Assembly: GCF_004795035.1 (NCBI RefSeq) | Contig: NZ_SSBK01000016.1 | Span: 1 to 64,000 of the forward strand | Reading direction: 5' to 3' | DNA: 64,000 nt | Origin: Streptomyces sp. A0958 | GTDB taxonomy: Bacteria > Actinomycetota > Actinomycetes > Streptomycetales > Streptomycetaceae | In this document: positions 11,337-20,729 of the stretch, piece after piece | Layout: every line of letters starts with the position of its first letter | Numbering within the stretch: the stretch's first letter is position 1 | Program-made: the position numbers and the translations under genes | Notes under the pieces: generated by a model | Seen by the model: only the letters and a program-made list of their open reading frames with translations | The model's database searches: none | Told to the model about the DNA's origin: nothing

Positions 11337-12074
11337 TCAGGCGGCACAGGCGCCGAGCGGCGGACCCCTCCGTCCCACGGAGTGCACGAGGAGGCGGGCG
11401 GGCGCGAGCGGGTGCGGGCCCCGGGGCGCGGGCCGTGCCGAGCGGGGGGTCAGGCGCCGGGCGGTGCCCACCACGGCCACCGCGGTCAGCAGCGGCCGGA
11501 ACGCCAGCAGCGCGCACGCGCCGACCAGCCCGGCGAGCGCCAGCTCACCGCGGTGCAGCCAGGCGGCGGCGAGCAGCCCGACCGTCACATGGGCGGCCAG
11601 CAGCAGCCACGGGACCAGCGGGCCGGGGGAGGCGAGCAGGGCGGCGGCGCCCTGGCCGCCGGTCGTCACCGAGGCCAGCGGGGTGCCGACGTCGCCGAGG
11701 TGCGAGGCGCCGGGGCCGACGTCACCGCCGCCGCACAGGACATCGACGCCCACCGAGCGCAGCGGTCCGGCTATCGGGCCGCCCGCCGCTCCGTAGCAGA
11801 GGTGCTGGCCGGTGGTGAAGAACGTGTCGGCGGCCAGCTCCAGCGGAACCAGCAGCCCGGCGATCGCCCCGAAGCCGCGCTGCCGCCCGGCCAGGGCGTA
11901 GGCGGCGGCGAAGACGACGCCGGCCAGCACGGCGACGGGGACCAGCGGCAGCGGGACCTGCGAGAGCAGCACGTGGGAGGCGGCGGAGAGCGTGACGACG
12001 AGCGCGGTGAAAAGCGCCGCGCGTACCGCTCTGAGCTGCGTCCCGGATATGTCCATCGCCCAGGAGTGTCGCAT
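11337..12074 (-). CDS. Multi-pass membrane protein of unknown function
   Basis: About 245 residues with five or six predicted membrane segments in two groups (residues 10-75 and 145-205). A periplasmic-looking stretch between them contains two cysteines (QHLCYG, DVLCGGG). The C-terminal tail is Arg/Pro-rich. ATG 12074 is preferred, with AGG a few bases upstream; ATG 12056 is an alternative. It lies directly upstream of the DsbA-like gene on the same strand, so a role in thiol chemistry is possible but only inferred. I do not recognise the family. Confidence 0.75.
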   Translation of the reverse strand: MRHSWAMDISGTQLRAVRAALFTALVVTLSAASHVLLSQVPLPLVPVAVLAGVVFAAAYALAGRQRGFGAIAGLLVPLELAADTFFTTGQHLCYGAAGGPIAGPLRSVGVDVLCGGGDVGPGASHLGDVGTPLASVTTGGQGAAALLASPGPLVPWLLLAAHVTVGLLAAAWLHRGELALAGLVGACALLAFRPLLTAVAVVGTARRLTPRSARPAPRGPHPLAPARLLVHSVGRRGPPLGACAA

Positions 12075-12298
12075 GCGAACCTGTAAGCGAGTCCTGAAGC
12101 CCCGGATTCCGGCCTGCCTCCCGGTGCCGGGCCCGCGTGACGAAGTACATGACAAAAGGGGCGGGTGGCGGTGCCCTTCCCCCGCGCGACCGTATCCAGG
12201 AGTGCCCGCCGTTCGCCTCCTCGGAGACGTAGACTTCCACGCTGTCCCCCCAGACACCCCCAGCCCCGTCGTCCCCATTTCTCCGGAGGCACAGCGCC

Positions 12299-15200
12299 GT
12301 GACCAAGCCGCCCTTCACGCACCTTCACGTCCACACCCAGTACTCGCTCCTGGACGGTGCCGCGCGGCTCAAGGACATGTTCAACGCGTGCAACGACATG
12401 GGCATGTCGCACATCGCGATGACGGACCACGGCAACCTGCACGGGGCGTACGACTTCTTCCACTCGGCGCAGAAGGCGGACGTGACGCCGATCATCGGCA
12501 TCGAGGCGTACGTCGCGCCCGAGTCGCGCAAGCACAAGCGGAAGATCCAGTGGGGACAGCCGCACCAGAAGCGCGACGACGTCTCCGGTTCGGGTGGTTA
12601 CACCCACAAGACGATCTGGGCGGCGAACGCGAAGGGGCTGCACAACCTCTTCAAGCTGTCGTCGGACGCCTACGCCGAGGGCTGGCTCCAGAAGTGGCCG
12701 CGCATGGACAAGGAGACCATCGCGCAGTGGTCCGAGGGCCTGATCGCGTCCACCGGCTGCCCCTCCGGCGAGGTCCAGACACGGCTGCGGCTCGGCCAGT
12801 TCGACGAGGCGGTCCAGGCGGCCTCCGACTACAAGGACATCTTCGGTGAGGGCCGCTACTTCCTGGAGCTGATGGACCACGGCATCGAGATCGAGCGCCG
12901 GGTCCGCGACGGGCTCCTGGAGATCGGCAAGAAGCTCGGCATCCCGCCGCTCGTCACGAACGACTCGCACTACACGTACGCCTCCGAGGCGACCGCGCAC
13001 GACGCCCTGCTGTGCATCCAGACCGGCAAGAACCTCTCCGACCCGGACCGCTTCCGCTTCGACGGCACCGGCTACTACCTCAAGACCACGGACGAGATGT
13101 ACGGCGTCGACTCCTCCGACGCCTGGCAGGAGGGCTGCGCCAACACCCTCCTGGTCGCCCAGCAGATCGACACCACCGGGATGTTCGAGAAGCGCGACCT
13201 GATGCCGAAGTTCGACATCCCCGAGGGCTACACGGAGATCACCTGGTTCCAGGAGGAGGTCCGGGTCGGGATGAACCGCCGTTTCCCGAACGGCGTCCCC
13301 GAGGACCGGCAGAAGCAGGTCGAGTACGAGATGGACATCATCATCCAGATGGGGTTCCCGGGGTACTTCCTGGTCGTCGCCGACTTCATCATGTGGGCCA
13401 AGAACAACGGCATCGCCGTCGGCCCCGGCCGAGGCTCCGCGGCCGGCTCGATCGTCTCGTACGCCATGGGCATCACCGACCTCGACCCGATCGAGCACGG
13501 ACTGATCTTCGAGCGCTTCCTCAACCCCGAGCGCGTCTCCATGCCCGACGTCGACATCGACTTCGACGAGCGCAGGCGCGTCGAGGTGATCCGGTACGTG
13601 ACGGAGAAGTACGGCGCCGACAAGGTCGCCATGATCGGCACCTACGGCAAGATCAAGGCCAAGAACGCGATCAAGGACTCGGCCCGCGTCCTCGGCTACC
13701 CGTACGCCATGGGCGACCGGCTCACCAAGGCCATGCCCGCCGACGTCCTCGGCAAGGGCATCGACCTCAACGGCATCACCGACCCCAAGCACCCGCGCTA
13801 CAGCGAGGCGGGCGAGATCCGGGGGATGTACGAGAGCGAGCCGGACGTCAAGAAGGTCATCGACACCGCGAAGGGCGTCGAGGGCCTGGTCCGACAGATG
13901 GGTGTGCACGCCGCCGGCGTCATCATGTCCAGCGAGCCGATCGTCGACCACGCCCCGGTCTGGGTGCGGCACACCGACGGCGTCACCATCACGCAGTGGG
14001 ACTACCCGCAGTGCGAGTCGCTCGGCCTGCTGAAGATGGACTTCCTGGGGCTGCGCAACCTGACGATCATGGACGACGCCATCAAGATGGTGAAGTCCAA
14101 CAAGGGCATCGACCTGGAGATGCTCGCCCTCCCGCTGGACGACCCCAAGACGTACGAACTGCTCTGCCGCGGTGACACGCTCGGCGTGTTCCAGTTCGAC
14201 GGCGGCCCGATGCGCTCCCTGCTGCGCCAGATGCAGCCCGACAACTTCGAGGACATTTCCGCCGTCTCGGCCCTCTACCGGCCGGGCCCTATGGGCATGA
14301 ACTCGCACACGAACTACGCCGAGCGCAAGAACGGCCGCCAGGAGATCACCCCGATCCACCCGGAGCTCGAGGAGCCCCTCAAGGAGGTCCTCGGCCTCAC
14401 CTACGGCCTGATCGTGTACCAGGAGCAGGTGCAGAAGGCCGCCCAGATCGTCGCCGGCTACTCGCTCGGCGAGGCCGACATCCTGCGCCGCGTGATGGGC
14501 AAGAAGAAGCCCGAGGAGCTGGCGAAGAACTTCGTGCTCTTCGAGGCCGGCGCCAAGAAGAAGGGGTTCTCGGACGCGGCGATCAAGGCGCTGTGGGACG
14601 TGCTGGTCCCGTTCGCCGGGTACGCGTTCAACAAGGCGCACTCCTCCGCGTACGGCCTGGTCACCTACTGGACCGCCTACCTCAAGGCGAACTACCCCGC
14701 CGAGTACATGGCCGCCCTGCTGACCTCGGTCAAGGACGACAAGGACAAGTCCGCGGTCTACCTCAACGAGTGCCGGCGCATGGGCATCAAGGTGCTCCCG
14801 CCGAACGTCAACGAGTCGGAGTCCAACTTCGCCGCGCAGGGCGACGACGTCATCCTCTTCGGGCTGACGGCCGTCCGCAACGTCGGGCAGAACGTCGTGG
14901 ACTCGATCATCCGGTGCCGCAAGACGAAGGGGAAGTACAGCACCTTCCCCGACTTCCTGGACAAGGTCGAGGCGGTCGTCTGCAACAAGCGGACCGTGGA
15001 ATCGCTCATCAAGGCCGGCGCCTTCGACGAGATGGGCCACACCCGCAAGGGGCTCGTCGCCCACCACGAGTCCATGATCGACAACGTGGTGCAGGTCAAG
15101 CGCAAGGAGGCCGAGGGGCAGTTTGACCTCTTCGGCGGCGGCGAGGAGGACAGCGACGAGCCGGGCTTCGGGCTCGACGTGGAGTTCTCCGACATCGAGT

Positions 15201-15835
15201 GGGAGAAGTCCTACCTGCTGGCCCAGGAGCGCGAGATGCTCGGGCTCTACGTCTCCGACCACCCGCTCTTCGGCATCGAGCACGTCCTGAGCGACAAGTC
15301 GGACGCGGCGATCTCGCAGCTGACCGGGGGCGAGCACAGCGACGGTGCGATCGTCACCATCGGCGGCATCATCTCGGGCCTCCAGCGCAAGATGACCAAG
15401 CAGGGCAACGCCTGGGCCATCGCCACGGTGGAGGACCTGGCCGGTTCCATCGAGTGCATGTTCTTCCCGGCCACCTACCAGCTGGTCTCCACCCAGCTCG
15501 TCGAGGACACCGTCGTCTTCGTCAAGGGGCGCCTCGACAAGCGCGAGGACGTGCCGCGCCTGGTCGCGATGGAGATGCAGGTCCCCGACATCTCCTCGGC
15601 CGGCACCAACGCGCCGGTGGTGCTGACCATCCCCACCGTCAAGATCACCCCGCCCATGGTCAGCCGGCTCGGCGAGGTGCTCAGCAGCCACCGGGGCGAC
15701 ACCGAGGTGCGCATCCGGCTCCAGGGCCCCCGCAAGACCACGGTCCTGCGGCTCGACCGGCACCGGGTGAAGCCAGACCCGGCGCTCTTCGGGGACCTGA
15801 AGGTGCTGCTCGGCCCGTCCTGCCTGGCCGGCTGA
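12299..15835 (+). CDS. dnaE: DNA polymerase III alpha subunit
   Basis: The replicative polymerase, 1178 residues. It starts with a PHP domain (HLHVHTQYSLLDGA, TDHGNLHG). The polymerase core follows, with PGRGSAAGS and the catalytic aspartates in PDVDIDF, then a helix-hairpin-helix region, a beta-clamp-binding region and an OB fold near residues 1000-1080. The length matches the actinobacterial DnaE1 type. GTG 12299 is preceded by CGGAGG at a good distance. It is transcribed alone, with a strong terminator after it. Confidence 0.98.
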   Translation: MTKPPFTHLHVHTQYSLLDGAARLKDMFNACNDMGMSHIAMTDHGNLHGAYDFFHSAQKADVTPIIGIEAYVAPESRKHKRKIQWGQPHQKRDDVSGSGGYTHKTIWAANAKGLHNLFKLSSDAYAEGWLQKWPRMDKETIAQWSEGLIASTGCPSGEVQTRLRLGQFDEAVQAASDYKDIFGEGRYFLELMDHGIEIERRVRDGLLEIGKKLGIPPLVTNDSHYTYASEATAHDALLCIQTGKNLSDPDRFRFDGTGYYLKTTDEMYGVDSSDAWQEGCANTLLVAQQIDTTGMFEKRDLMPKFDIPEGYTEITWFQEEVRVGMNRRFPNGVPEDRQKQVEYEMDIIIQMGFPGYFLVVADFIMWAKNNGIAVGPGRGSAAGSIVSYAMGITDLDPIEHGLIFERFLNPERVSMPDVDIDFDERRRVEVIRYVTEKYGADKVAMIGTYGKIKAKNAIKDSARVLGYPYAMGDRLTKAMPADVLGKGIDLNGITDPKHPRYSEAGEIRGMYESEPDVKKVIDTAKGVEGLVRQMGVHAAGVIMSSEPIVDHAPVWVRHTDGVTITQWDYPQCESLGLLKMDFLGLRNLTIMDDAIKMVKSNKGIDLEMLALPLDDPKTYELLCRGDTLGVFQFDGGPMRSLLRQMQPDNFEDISAVSALYRPGPMGMNSHTNYAERKNGRQEITPIHPELEEPLKEVLGLTYGLIVYQEQVQKAAQIVAGYSLGEADILRRVMGKKKPEELAKNFVLFEAGAKKKGFSDAAIKALWDVLVPFAGYAFNKAHSSAYGLVTYWTAYLKANYPAEYMAALLTSVKDDKDKSAVYLNECRRMGIKVLPPNVNESESNFAAQGDDVILFGLTAVRNVGQNVVDSIIRCRKTKGKYSTFPDFLDKVEAVVCNKRTVESLIKAGAFDEMGHTRKGLVAHHESMIDNVVQVKRKEAEGQFDLFGGGEEDSDEPGFGLDVEFSDIEWEKSYLLAQEREMLGLYVSDHPLFGIEHVLSDKSDAAISQLTGGEHSDGAIVTIGGIISGLQRKMTKQGNAWAIATVEDLAGSIECMFFPATYQLVSTQLVEDTVVFVKGRLDKREDVPRLVAMEMQVPDISSAGTNAPVVLTIPTVKITPPMVSRLGEVLSSHRGDTEVRIRLQGPRKTTVLRLDRHRVKPDPALFGDLKVLLGPSCLAG

Positions 15836-15846
15836 GCGCAGACGTA

Positions 15847-15886
15847 CGAGAGGGGCGGCTCCGCTTGCGCGGGGCCGCCCCTCTCG
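15847..15886. terminator. Terminator after dnaE, shared with the small minus-strand gene
   Basis: An 18-bp stem (15847-15864 and 15869-15886) with one G.U pair and a TTGC loop, between convergent genes. Confidence 0.88.
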
Positions 15887-15922
15887 GTTGTACCGGCCTG
15901 TGGCCGTACCGGAAGAGTCCGG

Positions 15923-16102
15923 TCAGTTGTGGCCGAAGCGCCGCTGATGCTTACGCGCAACATCGGCAGGGCTGCCCTGGGACTGCGCCTGCGGCTGGTT
16001 CTGCGACTCGAAAGCCGTCGAACGCGCCTCCTGCGCACCGCGCTCCGACTGCGAAGCGCGGTCCTGCTGGCTGCCCTGCTTGCGGTTCTTGTTCTTGGCC
16101 AT
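15923..16102 (-). CDS. Small basic, glutamine-rich hypothetical protein (59 aa)
   Basis: The ATG at 16102 follows a near-perfect ribosome site AGGAGG at a spacing of about six, which supports translation despite the small size. The protein starts MAKNKNRKQGSQ, is rich in Gln, Ser and Arg, lacks hydrophobic segments, and ends RKHQRRFGHN. It is probably disordered and nucleic-acid- or ribosome-associated, but that is a guess from composition. I recall similar small proteins next to dnaE in Streptomyces. Confidence 0.75.
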   Translation of the reverse strand: MAKNKNRKQGSQQDRASQSERGAQEARSTAFESQNQPQAQSQGSPADVARKHQRRFGHN

Positions 16103-16324
16103 GGTGTTCCTCCTGTAAGGACTCTCGGGGCCAGGACCACCGTCAGATTCACATAATCGGATAAACATCGCATGTCGGAGCATTACCGTGCGTAGTGACG
16201 GGGTATGATGCGCGCTTTTCTCGATCCGCCACGCCGATGATCGAGTTCCGGCCGTTAACCCAGGCGCGGTCGGGCAGACTCGAAGGAACCCTTGAAAAAC
16301 CCGTTCCCGAATTCCTGGAAGAGG

Positions 16325-17635
16325 GTGGAACGCGTGGACCGTTGCGTCGTCCTGGTGGACGCCGGCTATTTGCTGGGCGCAGCCGCGAGTCTGCTGGCAG
16401 GAGAGCCCGCCCGGTCCCGCATCACCGTCGACCACGCGGCCCTCATCCAGCAGCTGCGCGAGCGGGCCGAGGCCGACACCGAACAGCCGCTGCTGCGGAT
16501 CTACTGGTTCGACGGCGCCCCCGACCGCGTACCGCAGCCCGAACACCGCCGGCTGCGCGTCATGCCGCGGGTCACGGTGCGCCTGGGGGCCCTCACCCGC
16601 AGTGACGGGCGGTGGGCGCAGAAGGGCGTCGACGCGGCCATGCACGCCGAGCTCACCGAGCTGGCGCGCAACCGGGCCTGCTCCGACGTGGTCCTGGTGA
16701 CCGGCGACGGCGACCTGCTGCCCGGCCTGATGTCCGCCAAGGAACACGGCGTCGCCGTACACCTCTGGGCCGTCCAGGCCGCCGACGGCGACTACAACCA
16801 GTCCGAGGACCTGGTCGCCGAGGCCGACGAGCGCCGCGTCCTGGACCGGGCCTGGATCACCCAGGCCGTACGCGCCAAGGAGACCGGCGGCGCCTGCGCC
16901 CCGGCGCCCGTGACGCGCCCCGACATCGCCGCGATCCTGTCCGCGCCGCTGCCCGAATCGGCCCTCGCCGCCTCCGCCGAGCGCGCCTCCCGGGCCGCGC
17001 GGGCCGAAGCCGCCCGTACCGAGGCGGCCGCCCCGCCGCCCGACGAGAGCACCGCCGCCGCGCCCCCGCACAGCCACGGCGGCAAGGGCGTCCCCACCCC
17101 GAAGGACCTCGCCGGCACCCTGCGCGGCCCCGTCGGCCAGCCGGACCGGCAGCCCGCCCCACAGCCCGCCGGCGCGACCCTGCGCTGGTCGTCCGACCGG
17201 GGCTGGGTCGAGCGCGGCGGCCCCCTGGGCGAACCCGCCGAGACCGCGTCCCTGCCCACGCTCGCCCAGCTCACCAGCGCCGAACAGCGCTGGGCCGACC
17301 GCGAGGAGGACATCACCACGGTCGGCGGCGACCCCTTCGAGGTGGGACAGGTCTTTGCCCGGCGCTGGATGGAGCGGCTGCCGGAGACCGGCCACCTGCA
17401 GAAGCTCTCCACCCTCTACCCCCGCATCCCGCACCGCATCGACGGCGAACTGCTGCGGTACGCGGCCCGCTTCGGGCTCCTCGCCCACAAGGACGACCAG
17501 ATCGACGAGCACGACCGGTACGCGATCCGGGCGGGGTTCTGGCGCGAGATCGACGTACGGGCGGCGGCCGACCACGTCCCGGCGGCGGAGCGGGCGACGG
17601 AGAAGGCCGGGAAAGCGGGCCCCGCCGGGGACTGA
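16325..17635 (+). CDS. NYN-domain (PIN-like) putative RNase
   Basis: About 436 residues. The N-terminal NYN domain (residues 4-190) shows the acidic metal-binding positions of PIN-like nucleases: VVLVDAGYLLG at the start, WFDGAPD, KGVDAAMHAEL, and VTGDGDLLPG. A Pro/Ala-rich linker follows (about 200-290), then a C-terminal domain ending in Ala/Lys-rich sequence. It probably cleaves RNA. GTG 16325 is preferred over TTG 16292 and GTG 16334. The A+T-richer region 16103-16324 upstream must carry the divergent promoters; a TATGAT at 16204 is a weak -10 candidate. Confidence 0.85.
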   Translation: MERVDRCVVLVDAGYLLGAAASLLAGEPARSRITVDHAALIQQLRERAEADTEQPLLRIYWFDGAPDRVPQPEHRRLRVMPRVTVRLGALTRSDGRWAQKGVDAAMHAELTELARNRACSDVVLVTGDGDLLPGLMSAKEHGVAVHLWAVQAADGDYNQSEDLVAEADERRVLDRAWITQAVRAKETGGACAPAPVTRPDIAAILSAPLPESALAASAERASRAARAEAARTEAAAPPPDESTAAAPPHSHGGKGVPTPKDLAGTLRGPVGQPDRQPAPQPAGATLRWSSDRGWVERGGPLGEPAETASLPTLAQLTSAEQRWADREEDITTVGGDPFEVGQVFARRWMERLPETGHLQKLSTLYPRIPHRIDGELLRYAARFGLLAHKDDQIDEHDRYAIRAGFWREIDVRAAADHVPAAERATEKAGKAGPAGD

Positions 17636-17792
17636 TGCCCCGGGGGTGTCCAAGGGGCGTCCGAGAGGTACCCAAGGGGTGTCCGAGAAACTTCCCGGGC
17701 CGCTCAACCCGCCCGCTGTTTGCCGCGTTGATGTCCGATCGGTGCGGCCCCGGGCGTAATGCCGGTCCCCGGACCCCGTACCCTCGTACCTC

Positions 17793-18809
17793 GTGAGTAC
17801 GGGGACAGCACAGGCGCCGACGGCGACCGGCACCGTGTGCGCGGTGCGTGATCTGGTGAAGACCTACCCCCCGGCCCGGGGTCGCCGCGGCACGCCCGCG
17901 ACCCCGGAAGTACGCGCCACCGACGGCATCAGCCTCGACGTCCGGCGCGGCGAGATCTTCGGGCTGCTCGGGCCCAACGGAGCCGGCAAGTCCACCCTCG
18001 TCCGTCAGCTCACCGGTCTCATGCGGCCCGACTCCGGCAGCGTCGACATGCTGGGCCACGACCTCGTACGCCACCCCGAGCGGGCCTCCCGGCTGATCGG
18101 CTACCTCGGGCAGGAGTCCACCGCGCTGGACGAGCTGACCGTCGCCCTCGCCGCCGAGACCACCGGGCGGCTGCGCGGGCTCCCGGCGCGCGAGGCCCGC
18201 GCCGAGCGTGACGCCGTCCTGGACGAGCTCGGCCTCGCCGACATCGCGGGCCGGCCCCTGAAGAAGCTCTCCGGCGGCCAGCGGCGGCTGGCCTGCGTCG
18301 CCGCCGCGCTCGTCGGGGAGCGCCCGGTGCTCGTCCTGGACGAGCCGACGACAGGCATGGACCCGGTGGCCCGGCGCGCCGTCTGGGCCGCCGTCGACCG
18401 CCGGCGCGCCGAACGCGGCGCGACGGTCCTGCTGGTCACCCACAACGTCATCGAGGCCGAGACCGTCCTCGACCGGGTCGCCGTCATCGAACGCGGCAAG
18501 GTCATCGCCTGCGACACCCCCGCCGGGCTCAAGGAGCGCGTCGCCGGCGAGGTCCGGGTCGAACTGGTGTGGCGCGAACGCGCCCCCCTGGAGATCCCCG
18601 AGGTCGCGGCCCTGCGCGCGTGCGCGCAGGAGTCCGGGCGCCGCTGGGCGCTGCGGCTCGCGCCCGACGAGGCACGGGCGGCGGTCGCCGCGGTGACCGG
18701 CGGCGCGGCCTTCGCCGAGCTGGACGACTTCAGCCTGGCGACGCCGAGCCTGGAGGACGTCTACCTCGCCCTCGGCGGCGGCGCGACCAAGGGACTGGTG
18801 AAGGCATGA
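17793..18809 (+). CDS. ABC transporter ATP-binding protein (DrrA-like exporter type)
   Basis: A 338-residue ATPase with Walker A (GPNGAGKST), signature LSGGQRRLACVAAAL, and Walker B VLVLDEPTTGMDP followed by the H-loop THN. The C-terminal extension resembles the daunorubicin-resistance ATPase family. It pairs with the permease that starts inside its stop codon (ATGA overlap). The cargo is unknown. Confidence 0.95.
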   Translation: MSTGTAQAPTATGTVCAVRDLVKTYPPARGRRGTPATPEVRATDGISLDVRRGEIFGLLGPNGAGKSTLVRQLTGLMRPDSGSVDMLGHDLVRHPERASRLIGYLGQESTALDELTVALAAETTGRLRGLPAREARAERDAVLDELGLADIAGRPLKKLSGGQRRLACVAAALVGERPVLVLDEPTTGMDPVARRAVWAAVDRRRAERGATVLLVTHNVIEAETVLDRVAVIERGKVIACDTPAGLKERVAGEVRVELVWRERAPLEIPEVAALRACAQESGRRWALRLAPDEARAAVAAVTGGAAFAELDDFSLATPSLEDVYLALGGGATKGLVKA

Positions 18810-19591
18810 GCGCCGTCGGTGCGGTGGCCGGGGCGGCCGCGACGCTCGCGCCCCGGGCCCGGCTGTTCCCCTCGCTCGCCGCCGTCTACCGGGCCCAGCT
18901 CTCCCGGGCCCGGGTGGCGCGCATTCCGCTGCTGTTCGTCGCGACGTTCCAGTCCGTCGGGATCATGATCCTGATGCGCGGGGTCGTGGACGGCGGCTCC
19001 GAGGCGCGGGCCGTCGTGGCCGGGTCCAGCGTCCTGGTCGTCGCCTTCGTCGCCCTGAACCTGCTCGCCCAGTACTTCGGGCAGCTCCGGGCCGGCGGGG
19101 GGCTCGACCACTACGCGACCCTGCCGGTGCCGCCCGCCGCCGTGGTGCTCGGGGCGGCCGGGGCGTACGCCTCCTTCACCGTGCCCGGCACGGTCGTCAC
19201 CGCCGTCACCGGCAGTGTGCTGTTCGGGCTGCCGATGACCCACCTCTGGGTGCTCGTCGCCGTCGTCCCCCTCTCCGGCGCGGCGCTCTCCGGCCTCGGC
19301 GCCGCCCTCGGGCTCCTCGCGCCGCGCCAGGAACTCGCCACGCTGCTGGGGCAGCTGGGCATGTCCGCCGCGCTGCTGCTGGGCGTCCTGCCGGCCGACC
19401 GGCTGCCGGGGCCGATCGGCTGGGCGCGCGATCTGCTGCCGTCCACGTACGGGGTCGAGGCGCTTTCCCGGTCCTTCGACGCCCACCCCGACTGGGCGGT
19501 CGTCGCCCTCGACCTGGCCGTCTGCGCCGTCGTCGGCGTGGTCTCGCTCGCCGTGGCCACCTGGGCGTACCGGCGGGCAGCGGTCCGGTGA
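18806..19591 (+). CDS. ABC-2 type transporter permease
   Basis: A 261-residue protein with about six membrane segments and the ABC-2 permease pattern (cytosolic start, large hydrophobic central region, final helix ending in YRRAAVR). It is translationally coupled to the ATPase gene. Together they form an exporter of unknown substrate. Confidence 0.92.
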   Translation: MSAVGAVAGAAATLAPRARLFPSLAAVYRAQLSRARVARIPLLFVATFQSVGIMILMRGVVDGGSEARAVVAGSSVLVVAFVALNLLAQYFGQLRAGGGLDHYATLPVPPAAVVLGAAGAYASFTVPGTVVTAVTGSVLFGLPMTHLWVLVAVVPLSGAALSGLGAALGLLAPRQELATLLGQLGMSAALLLGVLPADRLPGPIGWARDLLPSTYGVEALSRSFDAHPDWAVVALDLAVCAVVGVVSLAVATWAYRRAAVR

Positions 19592-19625
19592 GGCGCGGCT
19601 CGCCGGCGCCTGGCACGATGGCACG

Positions 19626-20408
19626 GTGACCGCACCTCTGACGCCGCCGCACCGGCCCTCGTCCGACGCCCACCACGACTGGCAGAAGCCGCCGGCCGGG
19701 GGCGGGCCCCACGCGCCCTACGGTCCCCACGGCTCCCACTGGGCCGCGTCGGACAAGGAGCCGCAGGAGGACCTGGCCACGGATCTGCGCCGGGCGGGCG
19801 TCGTCGCGGCGCTGGTGACCGTCTCGGGGGTCCTGCTCGGGCTCCTGTGGCTGTGGCTGGCGCCCCGGGTGCCGCTCGTCTCCGACAACACGGCCGTCTT
19901 CCTCAGCGACAGCGAGGGCGAGGAGGCGATCGGGGCCGACGGCACGTTCGCCCTGCTCGGGCTGGCGTTCGGGGCGGTCTCGGCGGGCCTGGTCTTCTGG
20001 TTCCAGCGGCGCGGCGGAATCTGGGTGTCCGTCGCGCTCGGGGTGGGCAGTGTGCTCGGGTCCCTGCTGGCCTGGCAGGTCGGGGCGCGGCTGGGACCGA
20101 CGGACGACGTGGTGGCCCACGCGCGTGAGGTCGGCAAGGGCGTGATCTTCGATGCGCCGCTGGAGCTGCACGCGAAGGGGGTGCTGCTGGCTTGGGGGCT
20201 GGCGGCGATGGCGGTGCATCTGGGGGTGACGGCGGTGTTCGGGCCGCGGGATTTCGAGGGGGAGTGGGGGTCCTACGCGGGGGGTTGGGGGGCGCCTGCG
20301 CCTTCGGCGCCGGGTGGGCCCTCGCCTTGGGGGGCGCCTGAGCCTTCCGCCCCCTCCGGTTCGTCGGGTGGGCCGCCGGTGCCGCCGGTGCCGCCTGCGG
20401 GGGCCTGA
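19626..20408 (+). CDS. Membrane protein, DUF2567-like
   Basis: A 260-residue protein. A His/Pro-rich cytosolic N-terminus (residues 1-55) is followed by four membrane segments (about 60-85, 115-140, 145-165, 185-205). The tail is Gly/Pro-rich with repeated PSAPGG/PEPSAPSG segments. GTG start. It follows the ABC exporter by 34 bases and may share its transcript. Function unknown; the low-complexity tail runs directly into the repeat array. Confidence 0.8.
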   Translation: MTAPLTPPHRPSSDAHHDWQKPPAGGGPHAPYGPHGSHWAASDKEPQEDLATDLRRAGVVAALVTVSGVLLGLLWLWLAPRVPLVSDNTAVFLSDSEGEEAIGADGTFALLGLAFGAVSAGLVFWFQRRGGIWVSVALGVGSVLGSLLAWQVGARLGPTDDVVAHAREVGKGVIFDAPLELHAKGVLLAWGLAAMAVHLGVTAVFGPRDFEGEWGSYAGGWGAPAPSAPGGPSPWGAPEPSAPSGSSGGPPVPPVPPAGA

Positions 20409-20409
20409 G

Positions 20410-20662
20410 GGGCCGCTGCGCGGGGCTTGTTCCCCTACCCGCCCCTTCCCGAAACCGGGGCTCCGCCCCGGACCCCGGTCCTCAAGTGCCGGGCGGGCTG
20501 GGATGGGCCGGGTTGCTTCGCCTCGGGCTCGGGTTTTCAAGTGCCGGGCGGGCTGGGATGGGCCGGGTTGCTTCGCCTCGGGCTCGGGTTTTCAAGTGCC
20601 GGGCGGGCTGGGATGGGCCGGGTTGCTTCGTCCCGGGCTCCGGTCCTCAAGCGCCGGACGGG
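20410..20662. repeat. Tandem 55-bp repeat array with leader block
   Basis: Units start at 20482, 20537 and 20592, with a fourth, partial one at 20647; the period is exactly 55. Each begins TCAAGYGCCGGRCGGG. The leader 20410-20477 matches 47-113 almost base for base, with one inserted T. The stretch between the genes ending at 20408 and 20730 has no gene. The two arrays differ in spacer sequence and period (50 versus 55) but share leader and core. Confidence 0.9.
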
Positions 20663-20695
20663 GTGGAAAATCCAGCCCGTCCGGCGCTTGAGGAC
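20643..20695. repeat. 20-bp perfect inverted repeat closing the tandem array
   Basis: Arms 20643-20662 and 20676-20695 are perfectly complementary, with a further TGGA/TCCA pairing inside. The left arm is the fourth repeat core; the right arm is the same core inverted. It sits between convergent genes and probably terminates transcription from both sides. Confidence 0.88.
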
Positions 20696-20729
20696 GGAAC
20701 CGGGGCGTCGGAGGGCGGGGCCCCTCGGA

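Noticed and set aside
11771..15763. A 1330-codon minus-strand frame across dnaE
   Set aside because: It is a composition-driven shadow of dnaE with low-complexity Val/Leu/Arg/Gly sequence and no domain.
20482..20662. Regular repeats as a possible CRISPR array
   Set aside because: The units are 55-bp tandem copies without unique spacers and with no cas genes nearby.
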